In this document: positions 53,311 to 62,901 of the stretch, one piece after another | Numbering within the stretch: position 1 is the first letter of the stretch | How the letters are laid out: each line of letters opens with the position of its first letter | NCBI RefSeq assembly: GCF_947490405.1 | Contig: NZ_CANLGU010000007.1 | Location: forward strand, 62,001-126,000 | DNA: 64,000 nucleotides | From: an uncultured Algibacter sp. | Lineage (GTDB): Bacteria; Bacteroidota; Bacteroidia; Flavobacteriales; Flavobacteriaceae | Direction of reading: 5' to 3' | The notes under the pieces: model-generated | What the model saw: the letters and a program-made list of their open reading frames with translations, nothing else | The model's database searches: none | Told to the model about the DNA's origin: nothing | Position numbers and translations under genes: made by a program

Positions 53311-53318
53311 TAACTTTG
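53311..53318 (+). promoter_or_regulatory. -7 element (TAACTTTG) of the T9SS repeat protein
   Basis: Exact TAnnTTTG 27 bases ahead of ATG 53345; no TTTG at the right -33 distance. It argues against translation from the upstream in-frame starts at 53273 and 53294. Confidence 0.45.
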
Positions 53319-53344
53319 ATGAAAATAATTTAAACAAAAGTGTC

Positions 53345-56300
53345 ATGATATCAAAATTACTTTGCCAATTCCCCAAATCTAGATACCTTTTTTATTTCAT
53401 TTTCCTTATAACTTTTACCCAAGCTAATACACAAATTGGCTGTGGACACATAGAGGGTTTGGAATTTACAAACGGACATGAGTCTTCTGTCCTAGTAGAT
53501 GGAGGTACATATGTTTCAGAAGATTTACCTAATAATTTTTTCATCAGTATGCATGTTGATGGTCACTCACAGAGTGCACGATATGTGGTTGAAAATTTGG
53601 ATACAGGAGCTATTTACAGGATAACTGAAAATATTTTACCCTATACGTTTCCTGCCGGTAACCACGCTTGGAATCTTGGAGATGGTAATTATAAGCTAAC
53701 AGCTAGTCTATATAGATTCGATTTAGGTATTGGACATTGTGATACCAAAATAATAACTTTCACCTTGGGTGATATCTGTAAAGCTGATGCAGGAACATTT
53801 AGAGGTGTATCAGGATCAGTAAATGGAGGTTTAGGGAGTATTGAAGCTATTCCAAATGATGATGTAGTTGTTCCAGATGGCTATAGCAAAATATTTGTGT
53901 TAACCTCAGGAGAAGATTTAGTTATAGAGCAAGTAAATGGAACTCCAAGTTTTATTGTTGAAGAAAGTGGTAAATATACCGTTCATACATTAGTGTACGA
54001 TTCAAGACCAGAGAGTCTTAACTTTTTGGATTTAAATGTAGTAGTATTTGGAGAAACGACTGGAGGTGATGTTTTGTCAATTGTCACAGCTAATAATTTA
54101 TGTGCTTCATTAGATGTAACAGGGGTTTCTGTAACATTGGATTTTTGTACAGCCGATGCAGGAACGATTACAGCTGATGCTGATACGGTAGTATTAACAG
54201 GAGGCAGCGCCACAATAAGTGCTACACCAGATGGTAACATCAATGTACCAGCTAACTACAGTCAGATTTTTGTACTGACATCAGGAACCGGTTTAGTTAT
54301 CGAGAGTGTAAGTGCTACACCAGAGTTTACAGTAGAAGGATCAGGTTTATATACGATTCACACATTAGTTTACGATGCCAGAGAAGAAAGTGCAAACTAT
54401 TTAGACTTAGGTATAGTAGAATTAGGTGTAACAACAGGCGTAGATGTATTAACGATAGTAGGAGAAGCAGGAATCTGTGCATCCTTAGATGCAGCGGGTG
54501 CTCCGGTAACGGTAGAAGATTGTACAGCCGATGCAGGAACGATTACAGCTGATGCGGACACGGTAGTATTAACAGGAGGCAGTGCCACAATAAGTGCTAC
54601 ACCAGATGGTAACATCAATGTACCAGCTAACTACAGTCAGATTTTTGTACTGACATCAGGGACAGGCTTAGTAATCGAAAACGTAAGTGCTACACCAGAG
54701 TTCACAGTAGAAAGTTCAGGTTTATATACGATTCACACTTTAGTTTACGATGCCAGAGAAGACAGTGCAAACTATTTAGACTTAGGAATTGTAGAGATAG
54801 GCGTTACAACAGGCGTAGATGTATTGACGATAGTAGGAGAAGCAGGAATCTGTGCATCCTTAGATGCAGCGGGTGCCCCAGTAACGGTAGAAGATTGTAC
54901 AGCCGATGCAGGAACGATTACAGCTGATGCTGATACGGTAGTATTAACAGGCGGCAGTGCCACAATAAGCGCTCACCCAGATGGTAACATCAATGTACCA
55001 GCTAACTACAGTCAGATTTTTGTACTGACATCAGGAACCGGCTTAGTTATCGAGAGTGTAAGTGCTACGCCAGAGTTTACAGTAGAAGGATCAGGTTTAT
55101 ATACGATTCACACATTAGTTTACGATGCCAGAGAAGACAGTGCAAACTATTTAGACTTAGGTATTGTAGAGATAGGCGTTACAACAGGCGTAGATGTATT
55201 GACGATAGTAGGAGAAGCAGGAATCTGTGCATCCTTAGATGCAGCGGGTGCTCCGGTTACGGTAGAAGATTGTACAGCCGATGCAGGAACGATTACAGCT
55301 GATGCTGATACGGTAGTATTAACAGGTGGCAGCGCCACAATAAGTGCTACACCAGATGGTAACATCAATGTACCAGCTAACTACAGTCAGATTTTTGTAC
55401 TGACATCAGGAACCGGCTTAGTTATCGAGAGTGTAAGTGCTACACCAGAGTTCACAGTAGAAGGATCAGGTTTATATACGATTCACACTTTAGTTTATGA
55501 TGCCAGAGAAGACAGTGCAAACTATTTAGATTTAGGTATAGTAGAATTAGGTGTAACAACAGGTGTAGATGTATTGGCGATAGTAGGAGAAGCAGGAATC
55601 TGTGCATCCTTAGATGCAGCGGGTGCTCCGGTTACGGTAGAAGATTGTACAGCCGATGCAGGAACGATTACAGCTGATGCGGACACGGTAGTATTAACAG
55701 GAGGTAGTGCCACAATAAGCGCTCACCCAGATGGTAACATCAATGTACCAGCTAACTACAGTCAGATTTTTGTACTGACATCAGGCACAGGCTTAGTTAT
55801 CGAGAGTGTAAGTGCTACACCAGAGTTCACAGTAGAAAGTTCAGGTTTATACACTATCCACACATTAGTTTACGATGCTAGAGACGATAGTGCAAACTAT
55901 TTAGATTTAGGTATTGTAGAATTAGGTGTAACAACAGGTGTAGATGTATTAACGATAGTAGGAGAAGCAGGAATCTGTGCATCCTTAGATGCAGCGGGTG
56001 CTCCAGTAACGGTAGAAGATTGTACAGCTGATGCCGGAACGATTACAGCCGATGCAGCTACAGTAGTATTAACAGGCGGTAGCGCAACAATAAGTGCTAC
56101 ACCAGATGGTAACATCAATGTACCAACTGACTACAGTCAGATTTTTGTACTGACATCAGGAACTAGCTTAGTAATCGAAAACGTAAGTGCTACACCAGAG
56201 TTCACAGTAGAAGGATCAGGATTATATACGATTCACACTTTAGTATATGATGCCAGAGAAGATAGTGCAAACTATTTAGATTTAGGTATTGTAGAATTAG

Positions 56301-57172
56301 GTGTAACAACAGGCGTAGATGTATTAAACTTAGTAGGTGCAACAGGAATCTGTGCATCCTTAGATGCCACGGGTGCTCCGGTAACGGTAGAAGAATCTGA
56401 AGAGTGTATAGCTTTTTCTGGAAAAATGTATTCTAAAAATCCAATTAGCTGTTTAGATAAAGGTATAGCTACTATTTCTGCTAAAACAAGTAGAAAAGCA
56501 ATTATACCAAATGGTTACCAAAGACTATATGTTTTGACAGAAGCATACTCCTTGACAATATTAAATGTGTCTGAAACTCCTAGTTTTGAAGTTTCTCATA
56601 AGGGGTTCTATAGAATTCATAGCCTTGTTTATAATCCTGAAACACTTGATTTATCAGTAGTTGTTCCGGGGCAAACAACAGGTTTTGATGTTGTTAATTT
56701 AATTAAAGATAACAATATATGTGCATCACTTGATGTGAGAGGGGCTGTTAATTTGGTAATTGGTTCAAAATGGTTTTGTTATTTTTTCAATAAATACTAT
56801 GGAGGTGGAAATAGTGGAAAGAGTTCAGAGCTCGCTAAAGGAGGAAACGATGGTAGCTTAGAAGGGTTTGTTAATAATTATAGTAGTTACCAAGAATTTA
56901 AAAATGATTTTATAGCTCAAAATAGTAAATCAAAATTCTTCCCTAATCCAGTAACAAACAATTTGAATGTTGAATTAGAATTAATTGAAGATGAGATTAT
57001 GAATTTTAATATCATTGATGTTAGTGGTAGAAGTGTAATGTCAGGAGTAGCATCAGATTTAGAATTTGGATTGCAGAAAATAAATGCTGGTAGACTTAAT
57101 TCTGGAATGTATTTGGTTCAATTTGTATCAGAATACAGAACTATTACTAAGAAAATAATAGTAAAAAAATAG
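53345..57172 (+). CDS. Large secreted repeat protein with T9SS sorting domain
   Basis: A 1275-aa protein. The start at ATG 53345 gives a signal peptide ending FFYF-like IFLITFTQANTQ. An N-terminal unit (GCGHIEGLEFTNGHE) precedes one diverged and then six near-identical 125-aa repeats (CTADAGTITADADTVVLTG to GICASLDAAGAPVTVED), then one more diverged copy. Each has two Cys and an FTVE-S-GLYTIHTLVYDAR core, probably an Ig-like beta-sandwich. The last about 75 residues are a T9SS type A sorting domain (FFPNPVTNNLNVELE, IIDVSGRSVMSG, SGMYLVQFVSE, KKIIVKK), so it is secreted and anchored on the cell surface. Likely adhesin or matrix protein. Confidence 0.88.
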   Translation: MISKLLCQFPKSRYLFYFIFLITFTQANTQIGCGHIEGLEFTNGHESSVLVDGGTYVSEDLPNNFFISMHVDGHSQSARYVVENLDTGAIYRITENILPYTFPAGNHAWNLGDGNYKLTASLYRFDLGIGHCDTKIITFTLGDICKADAGTFRGVSGSVNGGLGSIEAIPNDDVVVPDGYSKIFVLTSGEDLVIEQVNGTPSFIVEESGKYTVHTLVYDSRPESLNFLDLNVVVFGETTGGDVLSIVTANNLCASLDVTGVSVTLDFCTADAGTITADADTVVLTGGSATISATPDGNINVPANYSQIFVLTSGTGLVIESVSATPEFTVEGSGLYTIHTLVYDAREESANYLDLGIVELGVTTGVDVLTIVGEAGICASLDAAGAPVTVEDCTADAGTITADADTVVLTGGSATISATPDGNINVPANYSQIFVLTSGTGLVIENVSATPEFTVESSGLYTIHTLVYDAREDSANYLDLGIVEIGVTTGVDVLTIVGEAGICASLDAAGAPVTVEDCTADAGTITADADTVVLTGGSATISAHPDGNINVPANYSQIFVLTSGTGLVIESVSATPEFTVEGSGLYTIHTLVYDAREDSANYLDLGIVEIGVTTGVDVLTIVGEAGICASLDAAGAPVTVEDCTADAGTITADADTVVLTGGSATISATPDGNINVPANYSQIFVLTSGTGLVIESVSATPEFTVEGSGLYTIHTLVYDAREDSANYLDLGIVELGVTTGVDVLAIVGEAGICASLDAAGAPVTVEDCTADAGTITADADTVVLTGGSATISAHPDGNINVPANYSQIFVLTSGTGLVIESVSATPEFTVESSGLYTIHTLVYDARDDSANYLDLGIVELGVTTGVDVLTIVGEAGICASLDAAGAPVTVEDCTADAGTITADAATVVLTGGSATISATPDGNINVPTDYSQIFVLTSGTSLVIENVSATPEFTVEGSGLYTIHTLVYDAREDSANYLDLGIVELGVTTGVDVLNLVGATGICASLDATGAPVTVEESEECIAFSGKMYSKNPISCLDKGIATISAKTSRKAIIPNGYQRLYVLTEAYSLTILNVSETPSFEVSHKGFYRIHSLVYNPETLDLSVVVPGQTTGFDVVNLIKDNNICASLDVRGAVNLVIGSKWFCYFFNKYYGGGNSGKSSELAKGGNDGSLEGFVNNYSSYQEFKNDFIAQNSKSKFFPNPVTNNLNVELELIEDEIMNFNIIDVSGRSVMSGVASDLEFGLQKINAGRLNSGMYLVQFVSEYRTITKKIIVKK
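54146..56395 (+). repeat. Six tandem 375-bp repeats within the T9SS protein
   Basis: Copies start at 54146, 54521, 54896, 55271, 55646 and 56021; each begins TGTACAG and keeps the 375-base length exactly. They differ at a few scattered sites: SATPDGN in copies 1, 2, 4, 6 but SAHPDGN in 3 and 5; IES in 1, 3, 4, 5 but IEN in 2 and 6; VEGSG versus VESSG. The mosaic pattern suggests gene conversion or unequal crossing-over. Diverged copies flank the array (about 53771 and 56396). Confidence 0.92.
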
Positions 57173-57203
57173 AAAAACAAAGGTTTGATTTAATTATTAA
57201 TAA

Positions 57204-57238
57204 GCGAGCTGTTACATTTGTGGTAGCTCGCTTTTTTT
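57204..57238 (+). terminator. Terminator of the T9SS repeat protein
   Basis: GCGAGCT (57204-57210) with AGCTCGC (57225-57231), extendable by G-T pairs, then seven T. Confidence 0.85.
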
Positions 57239-57335
57239 GTAATAATTAATTATTATAAAAATAATTTTCATCTGAGAGGAGTTTGGTAGTAAAAATGATA
57301 TTTTTACTATGTAGAAATTACTCAAAAAATGCTTT

Positions 57336-57920
57336 ATGTACAAAATATTTGTTGGAGATAAACCTATAATTTTAACAACCGAACTAAAAGAAAAAAAGGG
57401 GGTTAAAAACTATGACTTAAAGACTGTTATCCTGAGGAGAGTGATACGAAAGCTAAATCATGGTGATATTAAAGAAGCATGTTTAGTACACAAAAACGAA
57501 AAAAAATTACTTAAAAAGTTTTTAAAAAAAGCACCAAATGTCATTGCTGGAGGTGGAAAGGTTTATAATGATAAAGGTAAAGTACTTTTTATTTATAGAA
57601 ACGGAAAATGGGATTTACCCAAAGGAAAAATTGAAAAAAAGGAAAGTATTGAGGAAACTGCAATTCGAGAGGTCGAGGAAGAAACAGGTGTAACAGGGTT
57701 AAAGATTATTAAGCCTTTAGAAACTACATATCATATATTTAAACGGAGGGGGCGCTATAGAATAAAAATCACTTATTGGTTTGAAATGCAAACATCTTTT
57801 GATGGTAAATTATATCCACAGGAAAAAGAAGGTATTACCAAAGTAAAATGGCTGGGGAAAAAGAAAATTAAAAAAGCCATGGAAAACTCATATGCTAATA
57901 TTAAAATACTTATTGATTAA
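57336..57920 (+). CDS. Nudix hydrolase
   Basis: A 194-aa protein. The Nudix box is GKIEKKESIEETAIREVEEE followed by TGV, complete. An N-terminal 65-residue region without a named domain (MYKIFVGDKPIILTTELKEK) precedes it. Hydrolyses nucleoside diphosphates linked to another moiety; substrate unknown. Basic Lys-rich composition. Convergent with the M14 peptidase (3 bp apart). Confidence 0.9.
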   Translation: MYKIFVGDKPIILTTELKEKKGVKNYDLKTVILRRVIRKLNHGDIKEACLVHKNEKKLLKKFLKKAPNVIAGGGKVYNDKGKVLFIYRNGKWDLPKGKIEKKESIEETAIREVEEETGVTGLKIIKPLETTYHIFKRRGRYRIKITYWFEMQTSFDGKLYPQEKEGITKVKWLGKKKIKKAMENSYANIKILID

Positions 57921-57923
57921 ACC

Positions 57924-59681
57924 TTATTTTATTCGATAAATTGGGTATAGCAAATGGGCTTTTTCATAATATTCACTGTTCTTAAATAACCAATCCAATT
58001 GGGCATACCAGTTGTTATTAAATTCTGACGGGTCCCTTTTTCTAAGATCGAATTCTTCTTTGAGTTTTGGGTTATTTTCTAATAATTCTAAAGCTTTATC
58101 CTCCCAAACATAAGGAGAGAAACCTTCTTTTTGTTGTAAAATAGTATCAAAAAAATTCCAATTGAAAAAAGAATCTGGCGCATTTGGCTCCAGAGTTTCA
58201 AGTAAATATCTAATGGCATTTTGTTTAGTATATATAATTAAATCGCCTTTACTGAAAGCTATATCAAGAACATCCGTTTTCAGCATAGTATTATAATGGG
58301 GGTAATGTCCTTCATAAGCATTTTTTCTGGTTTCAAATGATTGAATTTTATAACCTTCAATAGATATAATAGTGTCATTTTTTAGAGTTGACATTTCAAC
58401 TTGATTCAATTTTAATAAATCAATAACGTTGTGCCAGCCTCTGGGAATAATATATGCTGTTGGTATTTCAATATGCAAACTTGATTTAAAGTGATTTTGA
58501 TATTTTACGTTCTTTATAAAAGGTTTCGTAGTATCGTATTTTAACCTTTCTAAATTGGTTATTTTACTTTTTAATCTATCAGTTTCAAAGCCTTTAAAAC
58601 TTAATGTGGAGAATTTAGTAGTATCAATTTTCCAGTTTAAAGCATATGTCTTATTGTTATAGATGTCAACTAAAGCTTTTTTTCTAATTTCAGATATAAT
58701 TTCTCCATCTTCTTCTGTAACTTCAATCATACTTTTCATTAGCTCATAAGTGCCCTCAACACGTTGTTTGTAAGGTTTTAGCATATGCGTTTCAACCATC
58801 ATGCCTAAACAATTAAAGAGTGCTGCGTATCCTGTGGAATATCTTGGGTAATCCATAAATTGAGAAAACCCTTTTTCAGGAACGCTATTAAAAACGTTTA
58901 CATAAGGTGTTATATCCCATTTTTTTTGAGTTAACTTTTCTTCTAGTTTTGGCATCATTTCAGTATGGATATAATGCCCTAAATCTCCACCTAATTTGTT
59001 GTGCTGCGTGAATAAATGTGTGAGGGTGTATTGATAATCAGCACCGTTGCTTACATGATTATCTATAAAAACATCAGGCTTTATTTTATGGAATATTTTC
59101 GCAAATGTTCTCGCGTTTTTAGTATCACATTTTATAAAATCTCTGTTTAAATCATAGTTTCGGGCGTTGCCTCTAAATCCATACGATTTTGGACCATTTT
59201 GATTGGTTCTTGTTGTAGAGTTTCTGTTTAAACTTCCACCAACATTGTAGATAGGAATCGTTACTAAAACAGTTTGCTTTGGAGTTTCAATTTTACCTTC
59301 TACAATATCTCTAAAAAGCATCATTGTGGCATCAATACCATCAGATTCTCCTGGATGAATACCATTATTTATAAGTAAAATTCGTTTATTATTTTTTCTA
59401 ATTTCTGAAAAATCAAAAACAGCATTTCCATTTAAAGTAACAACATGTAAGGGTTCACCAGAATCAGTTTCACCAATAGCCTGTATAGATATTTCGGAGT
59501 AAGCGTTGGCTAAATGCGAATAAAAGTCAATGGTTTGTTTGTATGTTGCTGTTTCTAGCCCCTTAGATTTTTCAAAGTGAGTTTCAAAATCATAAGTCGG
59601 TGTGTCATTTAGGTTTTTACATGAAACTACTAAAATGAACAATATTAATAATAAACGCATAGGTTGTTTTTGAGATGACAT
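57924..59681 (-). CDS. M14-family zinc carboxypeptidase-like lipoprotein
   Basis: A 585-aa protein. SPII signal: two ATGs, 59681 (MSSQKQPMRLLLILFILVVS) and 59660 (MRLLLILFILVVSC); the latter is a more usual length. The M14 zinc motif is HPGE in NNGIHPGESDGIDATM; the third ligand is probably His in VFIDNHVSNGADYQ, and the catalytic Glu may be in MVETHMLKPY. The C-terminal 250 residues are extra. Hydrolyses peptide or murein substrates in the envelope; substrate unknown. Confidence 0.87.
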   Translation of the reverse strand: MSSQKQPMRLLLILFILVVSCKNLNDTPTYDFETHFEKSKGLETATYKQTIDFYSHLANAYSEISIQAIGETDSGEPLHVVTLNGNAVFDFSEIRKNNKRILLINNGIHPGESDGIDATMMLFRDIVEGKIETPKQTVLVTIPIYNVGGSLNRNSTTRTNQNGPKSYGFRGNARNYDLNRDFIKCDTKNARTFAKIFHKIKPDVFIDNHVSNGADYQYTLTHLFTQHNKLGGDLGHYIHTEMMPKLEEKLTQKKWDITPYVNVFNSVPEKGFSQFMDYPRYSTGYAALFNCLGMMVETHMLKPYKQRVEGTYELMKSMIEVTEEDGEIISEIRKKALVDIYNNKTYALNWKIDTTKFSTLSFKGFETDRLKSKITNLERLKYDTTKPFIKNVKYQNHFKSSLHIEIPTAYIIPRGWHNVIDLLKLNQVEMSTLKNDTIISIEGYKIQSFETRKNAYEGHYPHYNTMLKTDVLDIAFSKGDLIIYTKQNAIRYLLETLEPNAPDSFFNWNFFDTILQQKEGFSPYVWEDKALELLENNPKLKEEFDLRKRDPSEFNNNWYAQLDWLFKNSEYYEKAHLLYPIYRIK

Positions 59682-59806
59682 AAATCTACAATTTCTTAAT
59701 TTAATAGACTTTAAAAAAAAATCGCTAACTTAGTTCGGTATTGCTATTGTTAGATAATTTATTTTTGAATGTGTTGTTTTTTTTACTCTCTACAAAAAAC
59801 AACTAT

Positions 59807-60178
59807 ATGAGTAGTCATAAGCTTTCCTTTGGGACAATTAATATTTTAAAAAATAATTTAGCTGAAGTTATTGTTGATGAAGGTGTTGTAATGGATGAAG
59901 TTATGATTGATGAATATCACGATTTTCTATTAAATACTCTAGATGTTCCTTTTGCATTGTTAGTTAATAAAAAGAATTCATACACTTATACATTTACTGC
60001 ACAAAAAAATATTGTTCACCTTAACGAAATCAAAGCTATTGCTGTAATTACTAAAACTAGTGGAGCGGTTATGTCCACTGAAACTTTAATCAATGTGAAT
60101 GGTAATATTAATAGCAATATTAAGCTGTTTCAAGAGCGACAAAGTGGACTTACATGGTTGAATGATCAATTATCTTAA
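59807..60178 (+). CDS. Small cytoplasmic protein, STAS/SpoIIAA-like fold possible
   Basis: A 123-aa protein. The open frame reaches 59741, but ATG 59807 (MSSHKLSFGTINILKNN) is the first plausible start. Pattern: LAEVIVDEGVVMDEVMIDEY, PFALLVNKKNSYTYTFTAQK, EIKAIAVITKT, WLNDQLS; beta-alpha alternation of the kind in STAS-like proteins of Flavobacteria. No signal peptide. Function unknown. Divergent from the M14 gene and 99 bp before the SulP transporter. Confidence 0.7.
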   Translation: MSSHKLSFGTINILKNNLAEVIVDEGVVMDEVMIDEYHDFLLNTLDVPFALLVNKKNSYTYTFTAQKNIVHLNEIKAIAVITKTSGAVMSTETLINVNGNINSNIKLFQERQSGLTWLNDQLS

Positions 60179-60250
60179 TTACTACAACGTTTTAGTTTGT
60201 TGGGAAAATAAATTATATTCCCTATATCTTGCAAGCCAACTTATTAAGAT

Positions 60251-60258
60251 TAAATTTG
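60251..60258 (+). promoter_or_regulatory. -7 element (TAAATTTG) of the SulP gene
   Basis: Exact TAnnTTTG with CTTG 19 bases upstream (60228-60231), 20 bases before ATG 60278. Confidence 0.55.
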
Positions 60259-60277
60259 CAGCTTCAAAAAAACGATC

Positions 60278-61891
60278 ATGACTGAATTTATTAGAAAGCG
60301 TACAGCCAATGCGAAAAACGATATTTTAAGTGGAATAACTGTTGCTTTAGCATTAGTCCCAGAAGCAGTAGCTTTTGCTTTTGTTGCTGGTGTAGACCCA
60401 TTAGTTGGGTTATACGCAGCATTCATGATTGGTTTAATCACCTCAATTTTTGGAGGTCGCCCAGGCATGATTAGTGGTGCCACTGGAGCTTTAGCAGTTG
60501 TAATGGTAAGCTTAGTCGCAGAAGGAAATGCTATGGGAGAACCTAGTGAGCAACTCGGGTTATATTATCTTTTTGCAACTGTTATTTTAATGGGAATCAT
60601 TCAAATGTTAGCGGGTGTTTTTAAACTTGGTAAATTTGTAAGACTCATTCCTCACCCTGTAATGATGGGCTTTGTAAATGGGTTAGCTATCGTAATATTC
60701 TTATCACAGTTAGGAATGTTTAAAGATGTTAATGGCGATTGGTTTTCTGGAACTCAACTTTGGACTATGTTAGGTTTAGTAGGTCTTACCATGGCAATTA
60801 TGTTTGGCTTGCCAAAAGTGACTAAAAAACTACCAGAAGCCTTAATCGCTATTTTAGTAGTATCAGGAATCGTGATCTTCGGAAATTTGGATGTAGCAAC
60901 TGTAGGAAGTTTTATTCGCGATGGAGGCGGAACAGGTTTAGAAGGTGGTTTGCCACAATTTCAAACCGATATTTTTTCTAAAGTACCATTCAATCTTCAA
61001 ACTTTAAAATTTATATTCCCTTATGCCCTAATATTAGCAGCTATTGGTTTAATAGAATCTTTAATGACACTTAATTTAGTAGACGAATTAACCGAAACCA
61101 GAGGTGATGCCAACCGCGAGTGTATGGCACAAGGCGGTGCAAACATCGTAACAGGTTTATTTGGTGGTATGGGTGGTTGTGCCATGATTGGGCAATCGTT
61201 AATCAACATAAAATCAGGCGGTAGAACACGCCTTTCAGGAATTGTAGCCGCAGTACTGTTACTCATATTCATCCTTTTTGCATCAGGTTTAATTGAGCAA
61301 GTTCCAATCGCTGCCTTAGTAGGGGTTATGTTCATGGTAGTCATCGGTACATTCGCTTGGAGTAGTTTCAGAATCTTAAATAAAATCCCGTTAAGCGATG
61401 TCATTGTTTTAGTTGCCGTATCATCCCTAACCGTAATTTTTGATTTAGCCATCGCAGTAATTGCAGGTGTTATTATCAGCGCATTGGTATTCTCTTGGGA
61501 AAACGCCAAACGCATACGCGCCCGCAAGCGCATTAAGGATGATGGTACTAAGATTTATGAAATCTGGGGCCCTTTGTTTTTCGGCTCTATTATAGCATTT
61601 AATGAGAAATTTGATGTTAAAAACGATCCAGACAAAGTAGAAATCGATTTTGTAGAATCACGAGTAAGCGATCACTCAGCAATAGAAGCTATTTTTAATC
61701 TGGTTGAGAAATACGAAGCCGCAGGAAAACAAATCAGACTTAAACATTTAAGTGAAGATTGTAAAGTCTTGCTTTATAAATCTAGCCCTAAATTTAGAGA
61801 AGTGATTGAAGAAGGTATCGACGATCCACGCTATCACCTTGCCGAAAACCCAGAAGCATTCACCAAAGGGCTTTCAGAGTATAAGTTCTAA
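60278..61891 (+). CDS. SulP-family inorganic anion transporter
   Basis: A 537-aa membrane protein. About 12 to 14 helices; the SLC26 signature area VALALVPEAVAFAFVAGVDP and YAAFMIGLITSIFGGRPGMI, GATGALAVVMVSL. A C-terminal STAS domain (about 435-537; IYEIWGPLFFGSIIAFNEKF, VEIDFVESRVSDHSAIEAI) is present. Substrates in the family include sulfate, bicarbonate and chloride; not decidable here. Later codons (about 61100-61800) are noticeably richer in C (GCC, CGC, ATC) than neighbouring genes, perhaps expression-related. Confidence 0.92.
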   Translation: MTEFIRKRTANAKNDILSGITVALALVPEAVAFAFVAGVDPLVGLYAAFMIGLITSIFGGRPGMISGATGALAVVMVSLVAEGNAMGEPSEQLGLYYLFATVILMGIIQMLAGVFKLGKFVRLIPHPVMMGFVNGLAIVIFLSQLGMFKDVNGDWFSGTQLWTMLGLVGLTMAIMFGLPKVTKKLPEALIAILVVSGIVIFGNLDVATVGSFIRDGGGTGLEGGLPQFQTDIFSKVPFNLQTLKFIFPYALILAAIGLIESLMTLNLVDELTETRGDANRECMAQGGANIVTGLFGGMGGCAMIGQSLINIKSGGRTRLSGIVAAVLLLIFILFASGLIEQVPIAALVGVMFMVVIGTFAWSSFRILNKIPLSDVIVLVAVSSLTVIFDLAIAVIAGVIISALVFSWENAKRIRARKRIKDDGTKIYEIWGPLFFGSIIAFNEKFDVKNDPDKVEIDFVESRVSDHSAIEAIFNLVEKYEAAGKQIRLKHLSEDCKVLLYKSSPKFREVIEEGIDDPRYHLAENPEAFTKGLSEYKF

Positions 61892-62211
61892 TTTTTTTAT
61901 TTGGGCGTTACCACAAGGGTCGGGCTTTCCACTATATCTTTTTTTAATGTTATTGAGAGGGGTAAGCGACGTATTAATATGTAAATACTTCGTCCTATAC
62001 TTAACTTATAGTTGTCTTTTAAAAAAAGGATGCCGTTGCAATCCCTAACGCGGTCTAGTTTGCTAGCTGTCAGATTAAGTTATAGATTGAATTTCGTTTT
62101 TGAAATGGCCGTTTTAACAATGTCGTGTATCATTAGTGGTATTTTTAAACACTAGATTTAGTAAATAAAACCAAATAGAAATCCGTTAGTATATCATAAA
62201 CTAGAAATAAA
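61892..62211. other. Intergenic gap containing dispersed repeat copy 3
   Basis: 320 bases. The first half is the repeat at 61901-62051. The rest is AT-rich; only a 16-codon plus-strand ORF at 62105, not supported as a gene. Confidence 0.6.
61901..62051. repeat. Dispersed palindromic repeat, copy 3 with enlarged loop
   Basis: Head TTGGGCGTTACCACAAGGGT (identical to copy 2 over 20 bases) and tail AAAGGATGCCGTTGCAATCC then CTAACGC. Between the T-tract (TATCTTTTTTT) and A-tract (AAAAAAAGG) is an unrelated insert of about 75 bp, absent from copies 1 and 2. Confidence 0.75.
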
Positions 62212-62850
62212 TTATATACGGTATTCTGCATTCGTATTTAAATTTCCTGTTATTACATTGTATTCTTTCGGTATTTCTACGCCTTTAAATTCATTAGTCA
62301 ACCCGTATAGTATAATCAAAGTAAAAATTATTCCTGTTATTAGAATTCCATATGATTGTTTAACAGGTTCTATACCAAGTATTTTTCTTTTCATTTTTTT
62401 TGAATGAACAGCAGAAATATGTCCAAAAAATGAAATTATTGCAAGACTGTAATATGGAATGAAAAACAGACTCAATGGAAACGTATTTAATCCTGCAACA
62501 CCAAAATAAAAATTAGTATCCAGATTTAAAATCATTCTTCCAGATAATACTGCACTTAAATGAATAAAAAAGAAAACTGCAAGATAAAGCCCCGTCCAAA
62601 TTTGTAATTTTTCAAAAAAACCAGAAGCAATTTTTCTCTTTTTTAAAAATAACTTGACACCTGAAAAAATTTGGATTATAACAGCAAAAAGTAATATGCT
62701 TTCTATAATTATATTTCTATAAACAACTCTTAAATCATTCATCATTTCAATATGAGCATTTACTCCCAATAGACTATATAAATGATTTAACAAATGTACT
62801 CCAACAAAAAGGGAAATTACCACTCCAGAGAAATAATGTATGCGCTTCAT
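62212..62850 (-). CDS. Multipass membrane protein with conserved-looking histidines
   Basis: A 212-aa protein with five hydrophobic helices: IHYFSGVVISLFVGVHLLNH, ESILLFAVIIQIFSGVKLFL, LQIWTGLYLAVFFFIHLSAV, LFFIPYYSLAIISFFGHISA, ILITGIIFTLIILYGL. Histidines inside or next to helices (HLLNHL, FFIHLSAV, GHISAVH) resemble b-type haem-binding membrane subunits, for example succinate dehydrogenase cytochrome b-like folds, but no family is certain. 51 bp downstream of a Crp/Fnr regulator on the same strand. Confidence 0.7.
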   Translation of the reverse strand: MKRIHYFSGVVISLFVGVHLLNHLYSLLGVNAHIEMMNDLRVVYRNIIIESILLFAVIIQIFSGVKLFLKKRKIASGFFEKLQIWTGLYLAVFFFIHLSAVLSGRMILNLDTNFYFGVAGLNTFPLSLFFIPYYSLAIISFFGHISAVHSKKMKRKILGIEPVKQSYGILITGIIFTLIILYGLTNEFKGVEIPKEYNVITGNLNTNAEYRI

Positions 62851-62901
62851 TTTTTTTTAAGCAAAAGTCAACTTAAAAATTAAGTTGTCATTTGATTTAT
62901 A

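Noticed and set aside
53983-56118. A series of minus-strand ORFs of 63 to 86 codons at 375-base spacing
   Set aside because: They are shadows of the tandem repeats in the T9SS protein; same sequence read backwards in each copy, with no start signals.
61806-62048. 80-codon plus-strand ORF over the end of the SulP gene
   Set aside because: Overlaps the STAS domain in another frame and runs into repeat copy 3; no coding character.
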